Source: Arthrobacter sp. B6 (GTDB taxonomy: Bacteria > Actinomycetota > Actinomycetes > Actinomycetales > Micrococcaceae). From it: a DNA stretch of 64,000 nt. Shown piece after piece: positions 56,615 to 64,000 of this stretch. The stretch lies in contig NZ_KV467168.1 in NCBI RefSeq assembly GCF_001663775.1, forward strand, positions 1,152,095-1,216,094, read 5' to 3'. The position numbers were made by a program, and so were the translations under genes. The notes under the pieces are model-generated. The model saw nothing but the letters and a program-made list of their open reading frames with translations. It had not been told where the DNA came from and did not search any database. Positions within the stretch are counted from its first letter, which is position 1. The number at the start of each line of letters is the position of its first letter.

Positions 56615-56680
56615 CCCAACTAAGTAGCAGCAGATGTCGTTATGGGCCCTCATAACGACATCTGCTGCTACTTAGTTGGG
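56615..56680. repeat. Perfect 30-bp inverted repeat (CAACTAAGTAGCAG family)
   Basis: Arms 56615-56644 and 56651-56680 are exact complements around GGCCCT. The arm begins CCCAACTAAGTAGCAGCAGA. It ends 8 bp from the stop codon of the ABC permease gene. A second, diverged copy is at 63604-63669. Confidence 0.95.
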
Positions 56681-56687
56681 TCAGGGG

Positions 56688-57521
56688 CTACTTGAGGAAG
56701 AGTTTCCGCAGGCGGACGGTGGTGAGCAGCATCCCCAGCGCCGTCATCAGCACGTAGTACCCGACGTGGATGGCCGTGGCGGGGGTGAACGCACCGACGC
56801 TGATCTGGCGCAGCAGCTCGACGCCGTGCCAGAGCGGCATGGCCTGGATGAGCCACTGGATGTACTGGGGATAGACGCTGAGCGGGTAGAACGTGGCGCT
56901 GAACAGGAACATCGGCAGCATGATGAAGTTAATCCAGTCCATCTGCTGGAAGGTCTTCAGGAAGCTGGTGATGCCCATCCCCAGGCTGGCGAATCCGAAG
57001 GCGATCAGCACCGACGCCGGGACCATCAGGAGGGCCCATGGAGTGGTGATCAGTCCCATCAGGCCCATGACCGCAGTGAACCCGGTGGCATACAGAAGCC
57101 CGCGCAGGAGGGCCAGGAAGATTTCGCCCAGGGCAACATCAAGCGGCCCCAGGGAGGTGTAGAGCATGCCTTGGTAGAGCTTGGCGAAGTTCATCTTGAA
57201 GAAGACGTTCCAGGTGGAGTCGTAGACCGCGCCGTTCATGGCGGAGACCGCAAGCAGCGCCGGGGCGATGTAGGCTGCGTAGCTGATCTCCGCCCCGTCC
57301 GGCCCTTGCACCGCCCCCACGATGGCACCGAGGCCTACTCCCATGGAGACCAGGAACAGGACGGGCTCGAAGAATCCGGAGAGCATCACGAGCCAGTTGC
57401 TGCTCTTCGTGGCCATTAGCCCCCGGGCGATCACTGCCTTGGCATTGCGGGAGTAGAGGGGCCCGAAAGTCCTGTTGCGGGCTTCCTCCGTAACGCTGTG
57501 GCCATCGGTGAGGACGCTCAT
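56688..57521 (-). CDS. ABC-2 type exporter permease (NodJ-like)
   Basis: The 277-aa permease has six membrane segments and begins with a cytoplasmic stretch FGPLYSRNAKAVIARGLMATKSSNWLVMLSGFFEPVLFL typical of the NodJ-type family. It should form half of an exporter with the product of 57518-58387 and the ATPase of 58399-59376. The ATG at 57521 overlaps the upstream permease by 4 bp. The cargo is unknown; polysaccharide- or drug-export is common for the family. Confidence 0.88.
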   Translation of the reverse strand: MSVLTDGHSVTEEARNRTFGPLYSRNAKAVIARGLMATKSSNWLVMLSGFFEPVLFLVSMGVGLGAIVGAVQGPDGAEISYAAYIAPALLAVSAMNGAVYDSTWNVFFKMNFAKLYQGMLYTSLGPLDVALGEIFLALLRGLLYATGFTAVMGLMGLITTPWALLMVPASVLIAFGFASLGMGITSFLKTFQQMDWINFIMLPMFLFSATFYPLSVYPQYIQWLIQAMPLWHGVELLRQISVGAFTPATAIHVGYYVLMTALGMLLTTVRLRKLFLK

Positions 57522-58387
57522 TGGCCCATCCTTTTGACGAACTGCCGCTTGGTGAGGAACCAACCCAGAACGGCGAGCGCCACGAGCACCACAACATGCA
57601 CGACAGTGAGGAGCGGCGGTTCCTGGTAGCCGTAGGTGAAGACGCGGCCAAGCTCGGTACCGTGCCAGATCGGGGAGATCCAGCCGATCCAGCGGACGGC
57701 CAACGGAAGCGTGTCCAGCGGAAAGAACGTCCCCGAGAAAAGGAAGAGCGGCATCACGATGAACCGCATCACCAGGGCAAACTGTCCCTTGTCGTCCTTG
57801 ATTGATGCCGAGTACGCCATCAACGGCAGGCCGAAGGACAGCCCGGCCACCGTAGCCACCAGGACGGAGACCCACCCCCAGCCAGCGGGCGAAGCTCCGA
57901 AGAGGGCCACTGCCCCGAAGTAGATGGCCGATTGCACCAGGAAACGCAGGGTCACCGCCATGATGTGTCCGGCCGCAATCTGCTCCGGCGCCAGTGGCGA
58001 CGCGTGCGGCCCGTAGTAGGTCCGGCGCCACTTGAAGCCCGCCATCACGGGAAACGTGAACTCGTTGGCGGCCGTCATGACAGCGGCGGAGACCAGGAGC
58101 GCCGGGGCTATGAACGTCAGGTAGCTGACGCCGCCGAAGACCCCTGCGCTTTCGGCGTCCACCAGCGTCGCAAGGCCCACGCCCATGGCGAAGAGATAGG
58201 CCACCGGCTGCCCCACGCTGTACATCAGGATGGACCAGGCGTAGCCCCACATCACCCGAAGCACCTGTTCCGCGAAGTAGAAGGAACCCCACCGGCGCGC
58301 CCTGGCCGCGGAGGTTTCCGGGGAGTGCGCCCGTGCCGTGGCCGCCGTCAGTCCTGCTGTTTCAGCCGACCCACCGGACTCAGTCAA
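57518..58387 (-). CDS. ABC-2 type exporter permease
   Basis: This 289-aa partner permease shares the family pattern: LFAMGVGLATLVD, SYLTFIAPALLVSAAVMTAANEFTFPVMAGFKWRRTYY and MPLFLFSGTFFPLDTLP. The TTG at 58387 follows GGGGGG and lies 11 bp after the ATPase stop. The two permeases are distinct paralogues, so the channel is a heterodimer. Confidence 0.87.
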   Translation of the reverse strand: MTESGGSAETAGLTAATARAHSPETSAARARRWGSFYFAEQVLRVMWGYAWSILMYSVGQPVAYLFAMGVGLATLVDAESAGVFGGVSYLTFIAPALLVSAAVMTAANEFTFPVMAGFKWRRTYYGPHASPLAPEQIAAGHIMAVTLRFLVQSAIYFGAVALFGASPAGWGWVSVLVATVAGLSFGLPLMAYSASIKDDKGQFALVMRFIVMPLFLFSGTFFPLDTLPLAVRWIGWISPIWHGTELGRVFTYGYQEPPLLTVVHVVVLVALAVLGWFLTKRQFVKRMGQ

Positions 58388-58398
58388 CCCAGCCCCCC

Positions 58399-59376
58399 TC
58401 AGTCAACGAGGCTCCGGCCGGTCAGCCGCAGGAAGACGTCCTCCAGCGAGGACCGTCGTACCAGTGACGTCAGTGGCCGCAGTCCCCTGGAGGACACCTC
58501 CTCAAGGGCGGCCTCGCCGTCGTGCGCGTAAATGAGCACGCGGTCCGGAAGCAGTTCGAGGCGTTCCCCGATCCCTTGCAGTTCTGCGCCAATGGTGCCG
58601 TTCCGCTCCGATCCGAACCGCAGCTCCAGCACCTCGCGGGTTGAGTGCTCGCGGATCAGCTGCGCAGGCGATCCCTCGGCCATGATCCTGCCCTTGTCCA
58701 CCACGATCAGCCGGTCGCAGAGCTGCTCCGCCTCATCCATGTAGTGCGTGGTCAGGATCAGGGTGACGCCCTGTTCCTTGAGCCTGAACAGCCGGTCCCA
58801 CAATATGTGCCGTGCCTGCGGGTCGAGCCCGGTAGTGGGTTCGTCCAGCAGCAGGATGCGCGGCTCGTTGATGAGCGAACGGGCTATGGTGAGCCGCCGT
58901 TTCATGCCGCCGGAGAGCGCGTCGACCTTGGATTTGGCCTTGTCTGTGAGCTGGGCGAACTCCAGCAGTTCGTCGGCCTTTGGCCTCAGGTAGCTCATGG
59001 GCAGGCCGAAATAGCGGCCGTAGACCAGGAGGTTGTCCCGGACCTTGAGTTCCTCGTCCAGGTTGTCCTGCTGCGGCACCACCCCCAGATGCGCACGGAC
59101 CTCCGGCCCGTGGCTGTCGGGGTCAAGGCCCATGATGCTGAGCTCGCCGGACGTGCGTTGCGTGACCGCGCCGATCATCTTCATGGTGGTGGACTTGCCG
59201 GCCCCGTTCGGGCCGAGCAGCCCGAAGGACTCCCCCGCCGGAACGCTGAAGGAAATCCCGTCGACGGCAGCGACGTCGCCATAGGTCTTGCGCAGGTCCT
59301 TCGCGGCGATGACAGCCTGCTGCTTGGCGGGATGGTCGGCGAGAGGGTTGGAGGACACGATGGCTTTATTGTGCAC
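58399..59376 (-). CDS. ABC-2 type exporter ATPase (NodI/DrrA-like)
   Basis: The 325-aa protein has Walker A LLGPNGAGKSTTMKM, Q-loop VPQQDNLDEELKVRDNL, signature LSGGMKRRLTIARSL, Walker B RILLLDEPTTGLDP and H-loop ILTTHYMDEAEQL. A C-terminal regulatory extension of about 90 residues ends in LTSLVRRSSLEDVFLRLTGRSLVD. The GTG at 59376 is preferred because TAGTCT (59389-59384) is 7 nt upstream; a GTG at 59358 is the alternative. It heads the exporter operon. Confidence 0.9.
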   Translation of the reverse strand: MHNKAIVSSNPLADHPAKQQAVIAAKDLRKTYGDVAAVDGISFSVPAGESFGLLGPNGAGKSTTMKMIGAVTQRTSGELSIMGLDPDSHGPEVRAHLGVVPQQDNLDEELKVRDNLLVYGRYFGLPMSYLRPKADELLEFAQLTDKAKSKVDALSGGMKRRLTIARSLINEPRILLLDEPTTGLDPQARHILWDRLFRLKEQGVTLILTTHYMDEAEQLCDRLIVVDKGRIMAEGSPAQLIREHSTREVLELRFGSERNGTIGAELQGIGERLELLPDRVLIYAHDGEAALEEVSSRGLRPLTSLVRRSSLEDVFLRLTGRSLVD

Positions 59377-59481
59377 CCTCCGCAGACTAGTGGAGGCCCC
59401 CCGAATGTGAAAGGGGACTTGCAGTTGGGCTCGGGGAAAAGCCGGCGGCGACATCCGCGGACAACTGCAGCAGGGCATGAA

Positions 59482-59538
59482 AACGCCCGACGGCGGCAGT
59501 CCCCTTTTTCGCGAAGGGGACTGCCGCCGTCGGGCGTT
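59482..59538 (-). terminator. Terminator after folD
   Basis: A perfect 25-bp stem (59482-59506 with 59514-59538) with a 7-nt loop lies 17 bp beyond the folD stop. On the minus strand GGGCGTTTTC follows. The outer 16 bases, GCCGCCGTCGGGCGTT, recur in the hairpin at 25221-25261. Confidence 0.88.
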
Positions 59539-59555
59539 GCTGTGTTGACCAGGTG

Positions 59556-60464
59556 TTAGGCGATTCCCGCCTCGCGTTCCGCGGCTTCGACCACGTTGGT
59601 CATCAGCAGCGCAACGGTCATGGGACCGACGCCCCCGGGGTTCGGCGAAATCCAGCCGGCCACCTCGGCGGCGGCGGGATCAATGTCGCCGTGGACCCTG
59701 CTCTTGCCCGTCTCCGGGTCAGTTTCACGGGTGACGCCGACGTCGAGTACGGCTGCGCCCGGCTTCACGTCCGCGGCCTTGACGATGTGCTTGACACCCG
59801 CCGCGCCCACGATGACGTCCGCCTGCCGCAGCAGCTCCGGGAGGTTCACGGTGCCGGTGTGCGTCAGCGTCACCGTGGCGTTCACGGCCCTCCGGGTGAG
59901 CAGCAGGCCGATCGAACGGCCGATCGTGACGCCACGGCCGACCACCACAACGTGCTTGCCCGAGAGGCTGTAGCCGTTGCGCTCCAGGAGCTCGATGACG
60001 CCGCGGGGCGTGCACGGCAGCGGCGAGGTGATCTCGCCGTTGACGTTGAGCACCAGCCGGCCAAGGTTGGTCGGGTGCAGGCCGTCGGCATCCTTGGCGG
60101 GGTCGATCCGCTCAAGGATGGCGTCGGTGTCCAGGTGCTTGGGCAGCGGCAACTGCACGATGTACCCGTGGCAGTCGGGGTCCGCATTGAGTTCGTCAAT
60201 GAGGGCCTCAACCTGCGCCTGCGTGGCGTCCGTTGGAAGCTCCCGCTGGATCGAGTTCATCCCGATCTCCATGGACTGTTTGTGCTTCATGGACACATAC
60301 AGCTGCGAGGCAGGGTCCGCGCCCACAAGGACTGTGGCAATGCCCGGAGTGACGCCGCGGGCCTTCAGGGACGCGACGCGTTCAGCCAGCTCGGATTTGA
60401 TGGCGGCGGCGGCTGCCTTGCCGTCAAGGATCTTCGCGGTCTGGGCCACGGACGCGTTCACCAC
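59556..60464 (-). CDS. folD: Methylenetetrahydrofolate dehydrogenase/cyclohydrolase
   Basis: The bifunctional enzyme interconverts methylene-, methenyl- and 10-formyl-THF. The 302-aa protein has LYVSMKHK (Tyr-x3-Lys active site), [13 protein letters not shown], the Rossmann [17 protein letters not shown] and the C-terminal [17 protein letters not shown]. Its GTG start overlaps the glyA stop by 7 bp (an in-frame GTG at 60461 overlaps by 4), so the pair is coupled and falls under the glyA riboswitch. Confidence 0.95.
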   Translation of the reverse strand: MVNASVAQTAKILDGKAAAAAIKSELAERVASLKARGVTPGIATVLVGADPASQLYVSMKHKQSMEIGMNSIQRELPTDATQAQVEALIDELNADPDCHGYIVQLPLPKHLDTDAILERIDPAKDADGLHPTNLGRLVLNVNGEITSPLPCTPRGVIELLERNGYSLSGKHVVVVGRGVTIGRSIGLLLTRRAVNATVTLTHTGTVNLPELLRQADVIVGAAGVKHIVKAADVKPGAAVLDVGVTRETDPETGKSRVHGDIDPAAAEVAGWISPNPGGVGPMTVALLMTNVVEAAEREAGIA

Positions 60465-61756
60465 TGCTCGTGCTGCGGGTACAGCGGGAAGTCGGCGGCG
60501 AGCTTGTCCACGCGGGACTGCAGGGCCTCGACATCGGTGGCGGAGCCGGCCTTCAGTGCGGTGGCGATGATCTCGGCCACCTCAGTGAACTCCGCGGAGC
60601 CGAAGCCGCGAGTGGCCAGGGCCGGGGTGCCGATACGCAGGCCGGAGGTGACCATCGGCGGGCGGGGGTCGAACGGAACGGCGTTGCGGTTGACGGTGAT
60701 GCCCACGGAGTGCAGGAGGTCCTCGGCCTGCTGGCCGTCCAGCTGGGAGTTGCGCAGGTCAACGAGGACCAGGTGCACATCGGTGCCGCCAGTGAGGACG
60801 GAGACGCCGGCTTCGGCGACGTCGGCCTGGTTGAGGCGGTCGGCGATGATCCTGGCGCCTTCCAGGACGCGCTCCTGGCGCTCCTTGAATTCCGCGGTGC
60901 CGGCGATCTTGAAGGCAACAGCCTTGGCAGCGATGACGTGCATGAGCGGGCCGCCCTGCTGGCCGGGGAAGACGTTGGAGTTCAGCTTCTTGGCCCACTC
61001 CTGCTTCGCCAGGATCACACCGGAACGCGGGCCGGCGAGGGTCTTGTGCACGGTGGAGGTGACGACGTCGGAGTGCGGCACCGGGCTCGGGTGCAGGCCT
61101 GCTGCCACGAGGCCGGCGAAGTGAGCCATGTCGGTCCAGAGCAGCGCGCCCACTTCATCGGCGATGGAACGGAAAGCCGCAAAGTCCAGGTGGCGGGGGT
61201 AGGCGGACCAGCCGGCGATGATGACCTGGGGCTTCTCGGCGATGGCCTGCTCGCGCAGCTTGTCCATGTCCACGCGGAAGTTGTCCTGCTCCACCTGGTA
61301 GGCGGCAACGTTGTAGAGCTTGCCGGAGAAGTTCAGTTTCATGCCGTGGGTCAGGTGGCCGCCGTGGGCCAGGGACAGGCCAAGGATCTTGTCACCGGGA
61401 GTGATCATGGCGGACAGCGCGGCGGCGTTGGCCTGTGCACCGGAGTGCGGCTGGACGTTGGCGTACTCGGCGCCGAACAGTGCCTTGACGCGGTCGATGG
61501 CCAACTGCTCGGCGATGTCCACGTATTCGCAGCCACCGTAGTAACGGCGGCCCGGGTAGCCCTCGGCGTACTTGTTGGTCAGGACGGAGCCCTGGGCTTC
61601 CATCACTGCCCGAGGGGCGAAGTTTTCGGACGCGATCATTTCCAAGGTGCCGCGCTGGCGGCCAAGTTCCTGGTCAAGGACCGCGGCGATTTCGGGATCG
61701 AGCTCGGCCAGCGGCTGGTTGCTGACTGCGGCTGTTGTGGTGGCGGTAGAGGTCAC
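60458..61756 (-). CDS. glyA: Serine hydroxymethyltransferase
   Basis: This PLP enzyme splits serine to glycine while loading methylene-THF. The 432-aa protein has [26 protein letters not shown], the PLP lysine in [15 protein letters not shown] and the C-terminal [17 protein letters not shown] lies 6 nt before the GTG start. The 5' leader of about 220 nt begins with a ZTP riboswitch (61905-61985); it is first in a glyA-folD operon. Confidence 0.96.
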   Translation of the reverse strand: MTSTATTTAAVSNQPLAELDPEIAAVLDQELGRQRGTLEMIASENFAPRAVMEAQGSVLTNKYAEGYPGRRYYGGCEYVDIAEQLAIDRVKALFGAEYANVQPHSGAQANAAALSAMITPGDKILGLSLAHGGHLTHGMKLNFSGKLYNVAAYQVEQDNFRVDMDKLREQAIAEKPQVIIAGWSAYPRHLDFAAFRSIADEVGALLWTDMAHFAGLVAAGLHPSPVPHSDVVTSTVHKTLAGPRSGVILAKQEWAKKLNSNVFPGQQGGPLMHVIAAKAVAFKIAGTAEFKERQERVLEGARIIADRLNQADVAEAGVSVLTGGTDVHLVLVDLRNSQLDGQQAEDLLHSVGITVNRNAVPFDPRPPMVTSGLRIGTPALATRGFGSAEFTEVAEIIATALKAGSATDVEALQSRVDKLAADFPLYPQHEQW

Positions 61757-61904
61757 GAAAACTCCTGGCTAGGGATACGGGCAGTACTAAGGTCAGGCTA
61801 CCGGCTGGCGCACGCCGCCGCCCCTTGATGACAGGAGCCTAAGAGCGCGCAGGATGGCGCTGTTTCCCCTCGGGGATGCAGCATTTGTCCGGCAAGACAT
61901 GACC

Positions 61905-61985
61905 CTCGGCCCAGGCGTACGATCCGTGGTCTTCGTGATTGCCGCTCCCTGGTGGTTAGCCACCCAACGCCAGTTGCGACCCCAC
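61905..61985 (-). promoter_or_regulatory. ZTP (pfl) riboswitch upstream of glyA-folD
   Basis: Read on the minus strand, the conserved parts appear in order. GGGGTCGCAACTGGCG is followed by a GGTGG-CTAA-CCACC hairpin, then AGGGAGCG, a variable linker of about 25 nt, and the conserved CGCCTGGGC (61917-61909) that forms the pseudoknot side. This matches the pfl/ZTP consensus, whose usual targets include glyA and folD. High ZTP/ZMP signals 10-formyl-THF shortage and should turn the genes on. Downstream, CTCCTG (61837-61832) can pair with the glyA Shine-Dalgarno CAGGAG (61767-61762), suggesting translational control; that pairing is inference. Confidence 0.9.
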
Positions 61986-61986
61986 C

Positions 61987-62022
61987 AGACTACCAAACAC
62001 GGCCGGCCGGCGCGGGTAGGCT
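61987..62022. promoter_or_regulatory. Overlapping divergent promoters for glyA and purU
   Basis: TAGTCT (61992-61987, minus) would start the glyA transcript within a few bases of the riboswitch aptamer. TAGGCT (62017-62022, plus) lies 7 nt before the purU GTG. The two -10 elements are only 24 bp apart, so each promoter's -35 region covers the other's core, and binding of polymerase may be mutually exclusive. Confidence 0.6.
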
Positions 62023-62029
62023 GGTAGGC

Positions 62030-62890
62030 GTGAGTGAACAGCAGCTGAACCAAGCGTATGTAGTAACCCTGTCCTGCCCGGACCGCCCCGGAATTGTGTA
62101 CGCCGTGACCGGTGCCCTGCTGGTGGCGGGATGCAATATTACGGACTCGCAGCAGTACGGCAGTACCGCCACCGGAAACTTCTTCATGCGGGTGGAGGTC
62201 ACGACGGCGGCCTCCGCGCCTGAGCTGCGGGGCGCGCTGCAACCGGTGGCTGATGCGTTCAGCATGCAGTGGAGCCTCAACGCCGTGGGCCAGAAAGTCC
62301 GGACGCTGCTCATGGCCAGCACCTCCGCCCACTGCCTGAATGACCTGCTGTTCCAGCAGCGCTCCGGCACGTTGCCGATTGATATTCCCGCCATCGTTTC
62401 CAACCACCAGGACCTGGCCGGGCTTGCCGAGTTTTACGGGATCCCCTTCCACTACATCCCGGTCACGCCGGACACGAAGGCCCAGGCCGAGGACAAGCTG
62501 CGCGGCATCATTGCCGAACACGATATCGAGCTGACTGTCCTGGCCCGGTACATGCAGATCCTGTCTGATGAGCTCTGCACGGACCTGACCGGCAAGGCCA
62601 TCAACATCCACCACTCGTTCCTGCCTTCATTCAAGGGCGCCCGGCCGTACCACCAGGCCCACGCCCGCGGCGTGAAACTGATCGGTGCCACCGCCCACTA
62701 CGTCACCGCTGCCCTGGATGAGGGACCTATTATCGAGCAGGAAGTGATCCGGGTGGACCACGCGCGCACGCCGGAGCAGTTCGTGCAGATGGGCCGGGAC
62801 GTGGAAGGCCGCACGCTGGCACAGGCAGTGCAGTGGCATGCCGAGCACCGCGTACTGCTGGACGGCAACCGGACCGTGGTCTTCAACTGA
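62030..62890 (+). CDS. purU: Formyltetrahydrofolate deformylase
   Basis: The enzyme hydrolyses 10-formyl-THF to THF and formate, balancing one-carbon pools. The 286-aa protein has an N-terminal ACT domain (YVVTLSCPDRPGIVYAVTGAL) and a formyltransferase-like domain with INIHHSFLPSFKGARPYHQA and the catalytic Asp in YVTAALDEGPII. The GTG at 62030 follows TAGGCT after 7 nt, with no Shine-Dalgarno; the open frame to 61952 runs through the opposite-strand riboswitch and is not used. Confidence 0.93.
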   Translation: MSEQQLNQAYVVTLSCPDRPGIVYAVTGALLVAGCNITDSQQYGSTATGNFFMRVEVTTAASAPELRGALQPVADAFSMQWSLNAVGQKVRTLLMASTSAHCLNDLLFQQRSGTLPIDIPAIVSNHQDLAGLAEFYGIPFHYIPVTPDTKAQAEDKLRGIIAEHDIELTVLARYMQILSDELCTDLTGKAINIHHSFLPSFKGARPYHQAHARGVKLIGATAHYVTAALDEGPIIEQEVIRVDHARTPEQFVQMGRDVEGRTLAQAVQWHAEHRVLLDGNRTVVFN

Positions 62891-62931
62891 CACCCTTTTA
62901 ACTGACGGAGTTCGACGGACGGACGGGAACC

Positions 62932-63612
62932 ATGGACGCAGCATCTGAGGGCATGGAGGAAGCCGGCAGCGAACAGCGTCTCGCGGAGTTCTACAACCGC
63001 CGTGCCGCTTCCGGCTGGGATCATCCGATTGCTCCGCGGCGGGTGGAAGAGCGCGAACGGTTCATCACCCTGCTCAAGGCTGAGGGCCGCCACGACGTCC
63101 TGGAGATCGGCTGTGGCCCCGGCCTGGACGGCCTGAAGTTTGTCCAGGCAGGCATCCATTACACCGGGGTGGACCTCTCGGAGGTGCACGTCCGGCAGGC
63201 CAGGTCCAAGGGCCTGGACGTGTCGGTGGCGAGCGTGCGGCGACTGCCGTTCGCCGAGGGGGCCTTTCCCGCAGTGTGGTCCATGAGCACGCTGCTGCAC
63301 ATCCCGGCCGCTGATATCGACGGGGTCCTGCGTGAACTGGTGCGGGTCACGGCACCCAACTCGCCCATCGCCGTCGGACTCTGGTCCGGTGACGACGAAG
63401 AGGTGCTGAACCCGGAGGACGACCTTGAACCCCGGCGATTCTTCAGCCGCCGCAGCGACGAAACAGTCCGGCACGTCTTCGGACAGCACGGCAGGATCGA
63501 GGAGTTTGTCACCTGGGCCGAGGGCACCGGTGAGGAATCCGGCCCGGGCGCCGGCACCTGGACACAGCATTACCAGTTCCTGATCCTCCGCACCCCCGCC
63601 TCCCCCAACTAA
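62932..63612 (+). CDS. Class I SAM-dependent methyltransferase
   Basis: The 226-aa protein has the SAM-binding motif I VLEIGCGPGLDGLKFV, an acidic motif II in YTGVDLSEVHV, and motif IV-like PAVWSMSTLLHIP. It resembles small-molecule methyltransferases; the substrate is unknown. Its stop codon TAA is part of the inverted repeat that begins at 63604, so the last two codons (Pro, Asn) are encoded by the repeat. Confidence 0.88.
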   Translation: MDAASEGMEEAGSEQRLAEFYNRRAASGWDHPIAPRRVEERERFITLLKAEGRHDVLEIGCGPGLDGLKFVQAGIHYTGVDLSEVHVRQARSKGLDVSVASVRRLPFAEGAFPAVWSMSTLLHIPAADIDGVLRELVRVTAPNSPIAVGLWSGDDEEVLNPEDDLEPRRFFSRRSDETVRHVFGQHGRIEEFVTWAEGTGEESGPGAGTWTQHYQFLILRTPASPN

Positions 63613-63669
63613 GTAGCAGTAGATGTCGTGTTGGGGGCTCATAAGGACATCTGCTGCTACCTGGTTGGG
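63604..63669. repeat. Diverged copy of the CAACTAAGTAGCAG inverted repeat
   Basis: Arms 63604-63633 and 63640-63669 pair with six mismatches and match the perfect copy at 56615-56680. The left arm covers the last codons and the TAA stop of the methyltransferase gene. Confidence 0.88.
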
Positions 63670-63694
63670 ATGGGGGATGTCCTAGGCTTGGGCC

Positions 63695-64000
63695 ATGGCT
63701 CCTCTTTATGATTTCGCCGGCGCGTCACCGGCTGTCCACGACTCCGCGTTTGTCGCCCCCACAGCCTCGGTCATCGGCAACGCAACCTTCGCCGAAGACT
63801 CCAGCGCGTTCTACGGCGTCTCGGTCCGGGCTGACACCGCAGCCATCAGTGTGGGCGCCGGCAGCAACCTGCAGGACAACGTGGTGCTGCACGCAGACCC
63901 CGGTTTCCCCTGCAGCGTCGGGGCGGGCGTCAGCGTGGGCCACGCCGCCGTCGTCCATGGCTGCACTGTGGAGGACGACTGCCTGATCGGCATGGGCGCC
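63695..64000 (+). CDS. Gamma-carbonic anhydrase family protein (truncated by window end)
   Basis: The first 102 codons show a left-handed beta-helix of hexapeptide repeats (SVIGNATFAEDSSAFYGVSVRADTAAISVGAGSNLQDNVVLHADPGFPCSVGAGVSVGHAAVVHGCTV), with NLQDNVVLH and a GHAAVVHGC repeat that would hold zinc-ligand histidines. The family includes carbonic anhydrases and related acyl carriers; activity cannot be confirmed. TAGGCT at 63683-63688 is 6 nt before the ATG. The gene continues beyond 64000. Confidence 0.85.
   Translation, partial: MAPLYDFAGASPAVHDSAFVAPTASVIGNATFAEDSSAFYGVSVRADTAAISVGAGSNLQDNVVLHADPGFPCSVGAGVSVGHAAVVHGCTVEDDCLIGMGA

Noticed and set aside
56615..56680. Phage attachment site or insertion-sequence terminal repeats
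   Set aside because: No integrase, transposase or target-site duplication nearby; the two arms are adjacent and the same element recurs 7 kb away as an intact palindrome.
61793..62614. ORF on the minus strand covering the riboswitch and purU
   Set aside because: It would run through the ZTP aptamer and antisense to purU; no family motif is visible.

Overview
The window is a gene-dense, high-GC chromosomal segment with no phage, plasmid or insertion-sequence genes. It looks like core chromosome of an actinobacterium, most likely Arthrobacter or Pseudarthrobacter (Micrococcaceae). The evidence is the mycothiol enzyme Mca, DUF4307 and DUF501 proteins, a small actinobacterial DivIC/FtsB-like protein, many GTG/TTG starts, -10 boxes of the TANNNT type, and a gene order (TrhA / cis-prenyltransferase / Mca / DUF4307 / GreA) that I recall from mycobacteria (Rv1080c-Rv1086). 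The genus is an inference; no rRNA is present.

Layout. 1-5.5 kb: a tandem repeat, NUDIX hydrolase, prepilin peptidase, an unknown gene, an acetyltransferase, a PIN-PhoH protein and a short cis-prenyltransferase. 5.6-12.3 kb: TrhA, Mca, DUF4307, GreA, rhomboid protease, threonine deaminase and an AI-2E family permease. 12.3-16.7 kb: a Leloir galactose cluster, with an epimerase divergent from deoR-type regulator-galT-galK. 16.8-23.9 kb: a Bax inhibitor-like protein, then a complete branched-chain amino acid ABC system (livHMGF, with livK convergent), each arm carrying a GTGA-N6-TCAC site. 24.1-25.2 kb: a tRNA and an ACT-GNAT fusion. 25.3-32.8 kb: ndh, a mycosin-like protease, ppx/gppA, DUF501, divIC-like gene, eno and mazG. 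32.8-42.9 kb: nucleoside uptake (BMP lipoprotein, ABC ATPase, two permeases) and salvage (cdd, deoA, add) with two DedA proteins. 43.2-47.7 kb: ohrR-ohr-oxidoreductase, an M20 amidohydrolase and manC. 47.9-51.5 kb: sdhCDAB. 51.6-59.4 kb: hydrolase, YihY, 2'-5' RNA ligase, trpS, xthA and an ABC-2 exporter. 59.5-64 kb: folD-glyA under a ZTP riboswitch, purU, a methyltransferase and a truncated gamma-carbonic anhydrase.

How it works together. Most modules are self-contained: galactose catabolism, branched-chain amino acid uptake, nucleoside import and salvage, peroxide defence, succinate oxidation and one-carbon metabolism. The last module is tied to purine status by the riboswitch, and purU is transcribed divergently from it.

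The least explained material lies between genes. Two families of dispersed inverted repeats occur, with different arms (a GCGCGAACGTACA type and a CAACTAAGTAGCAGCAGATG type), nearly always just 3' of a stop codon. In addition, about fifteen genes have a TANNNT hexamer 6-8 nt before the start codon, which points to widespread leaderless mRNAs; I used this to choose several starts. No clear new defence or mobile system was found.
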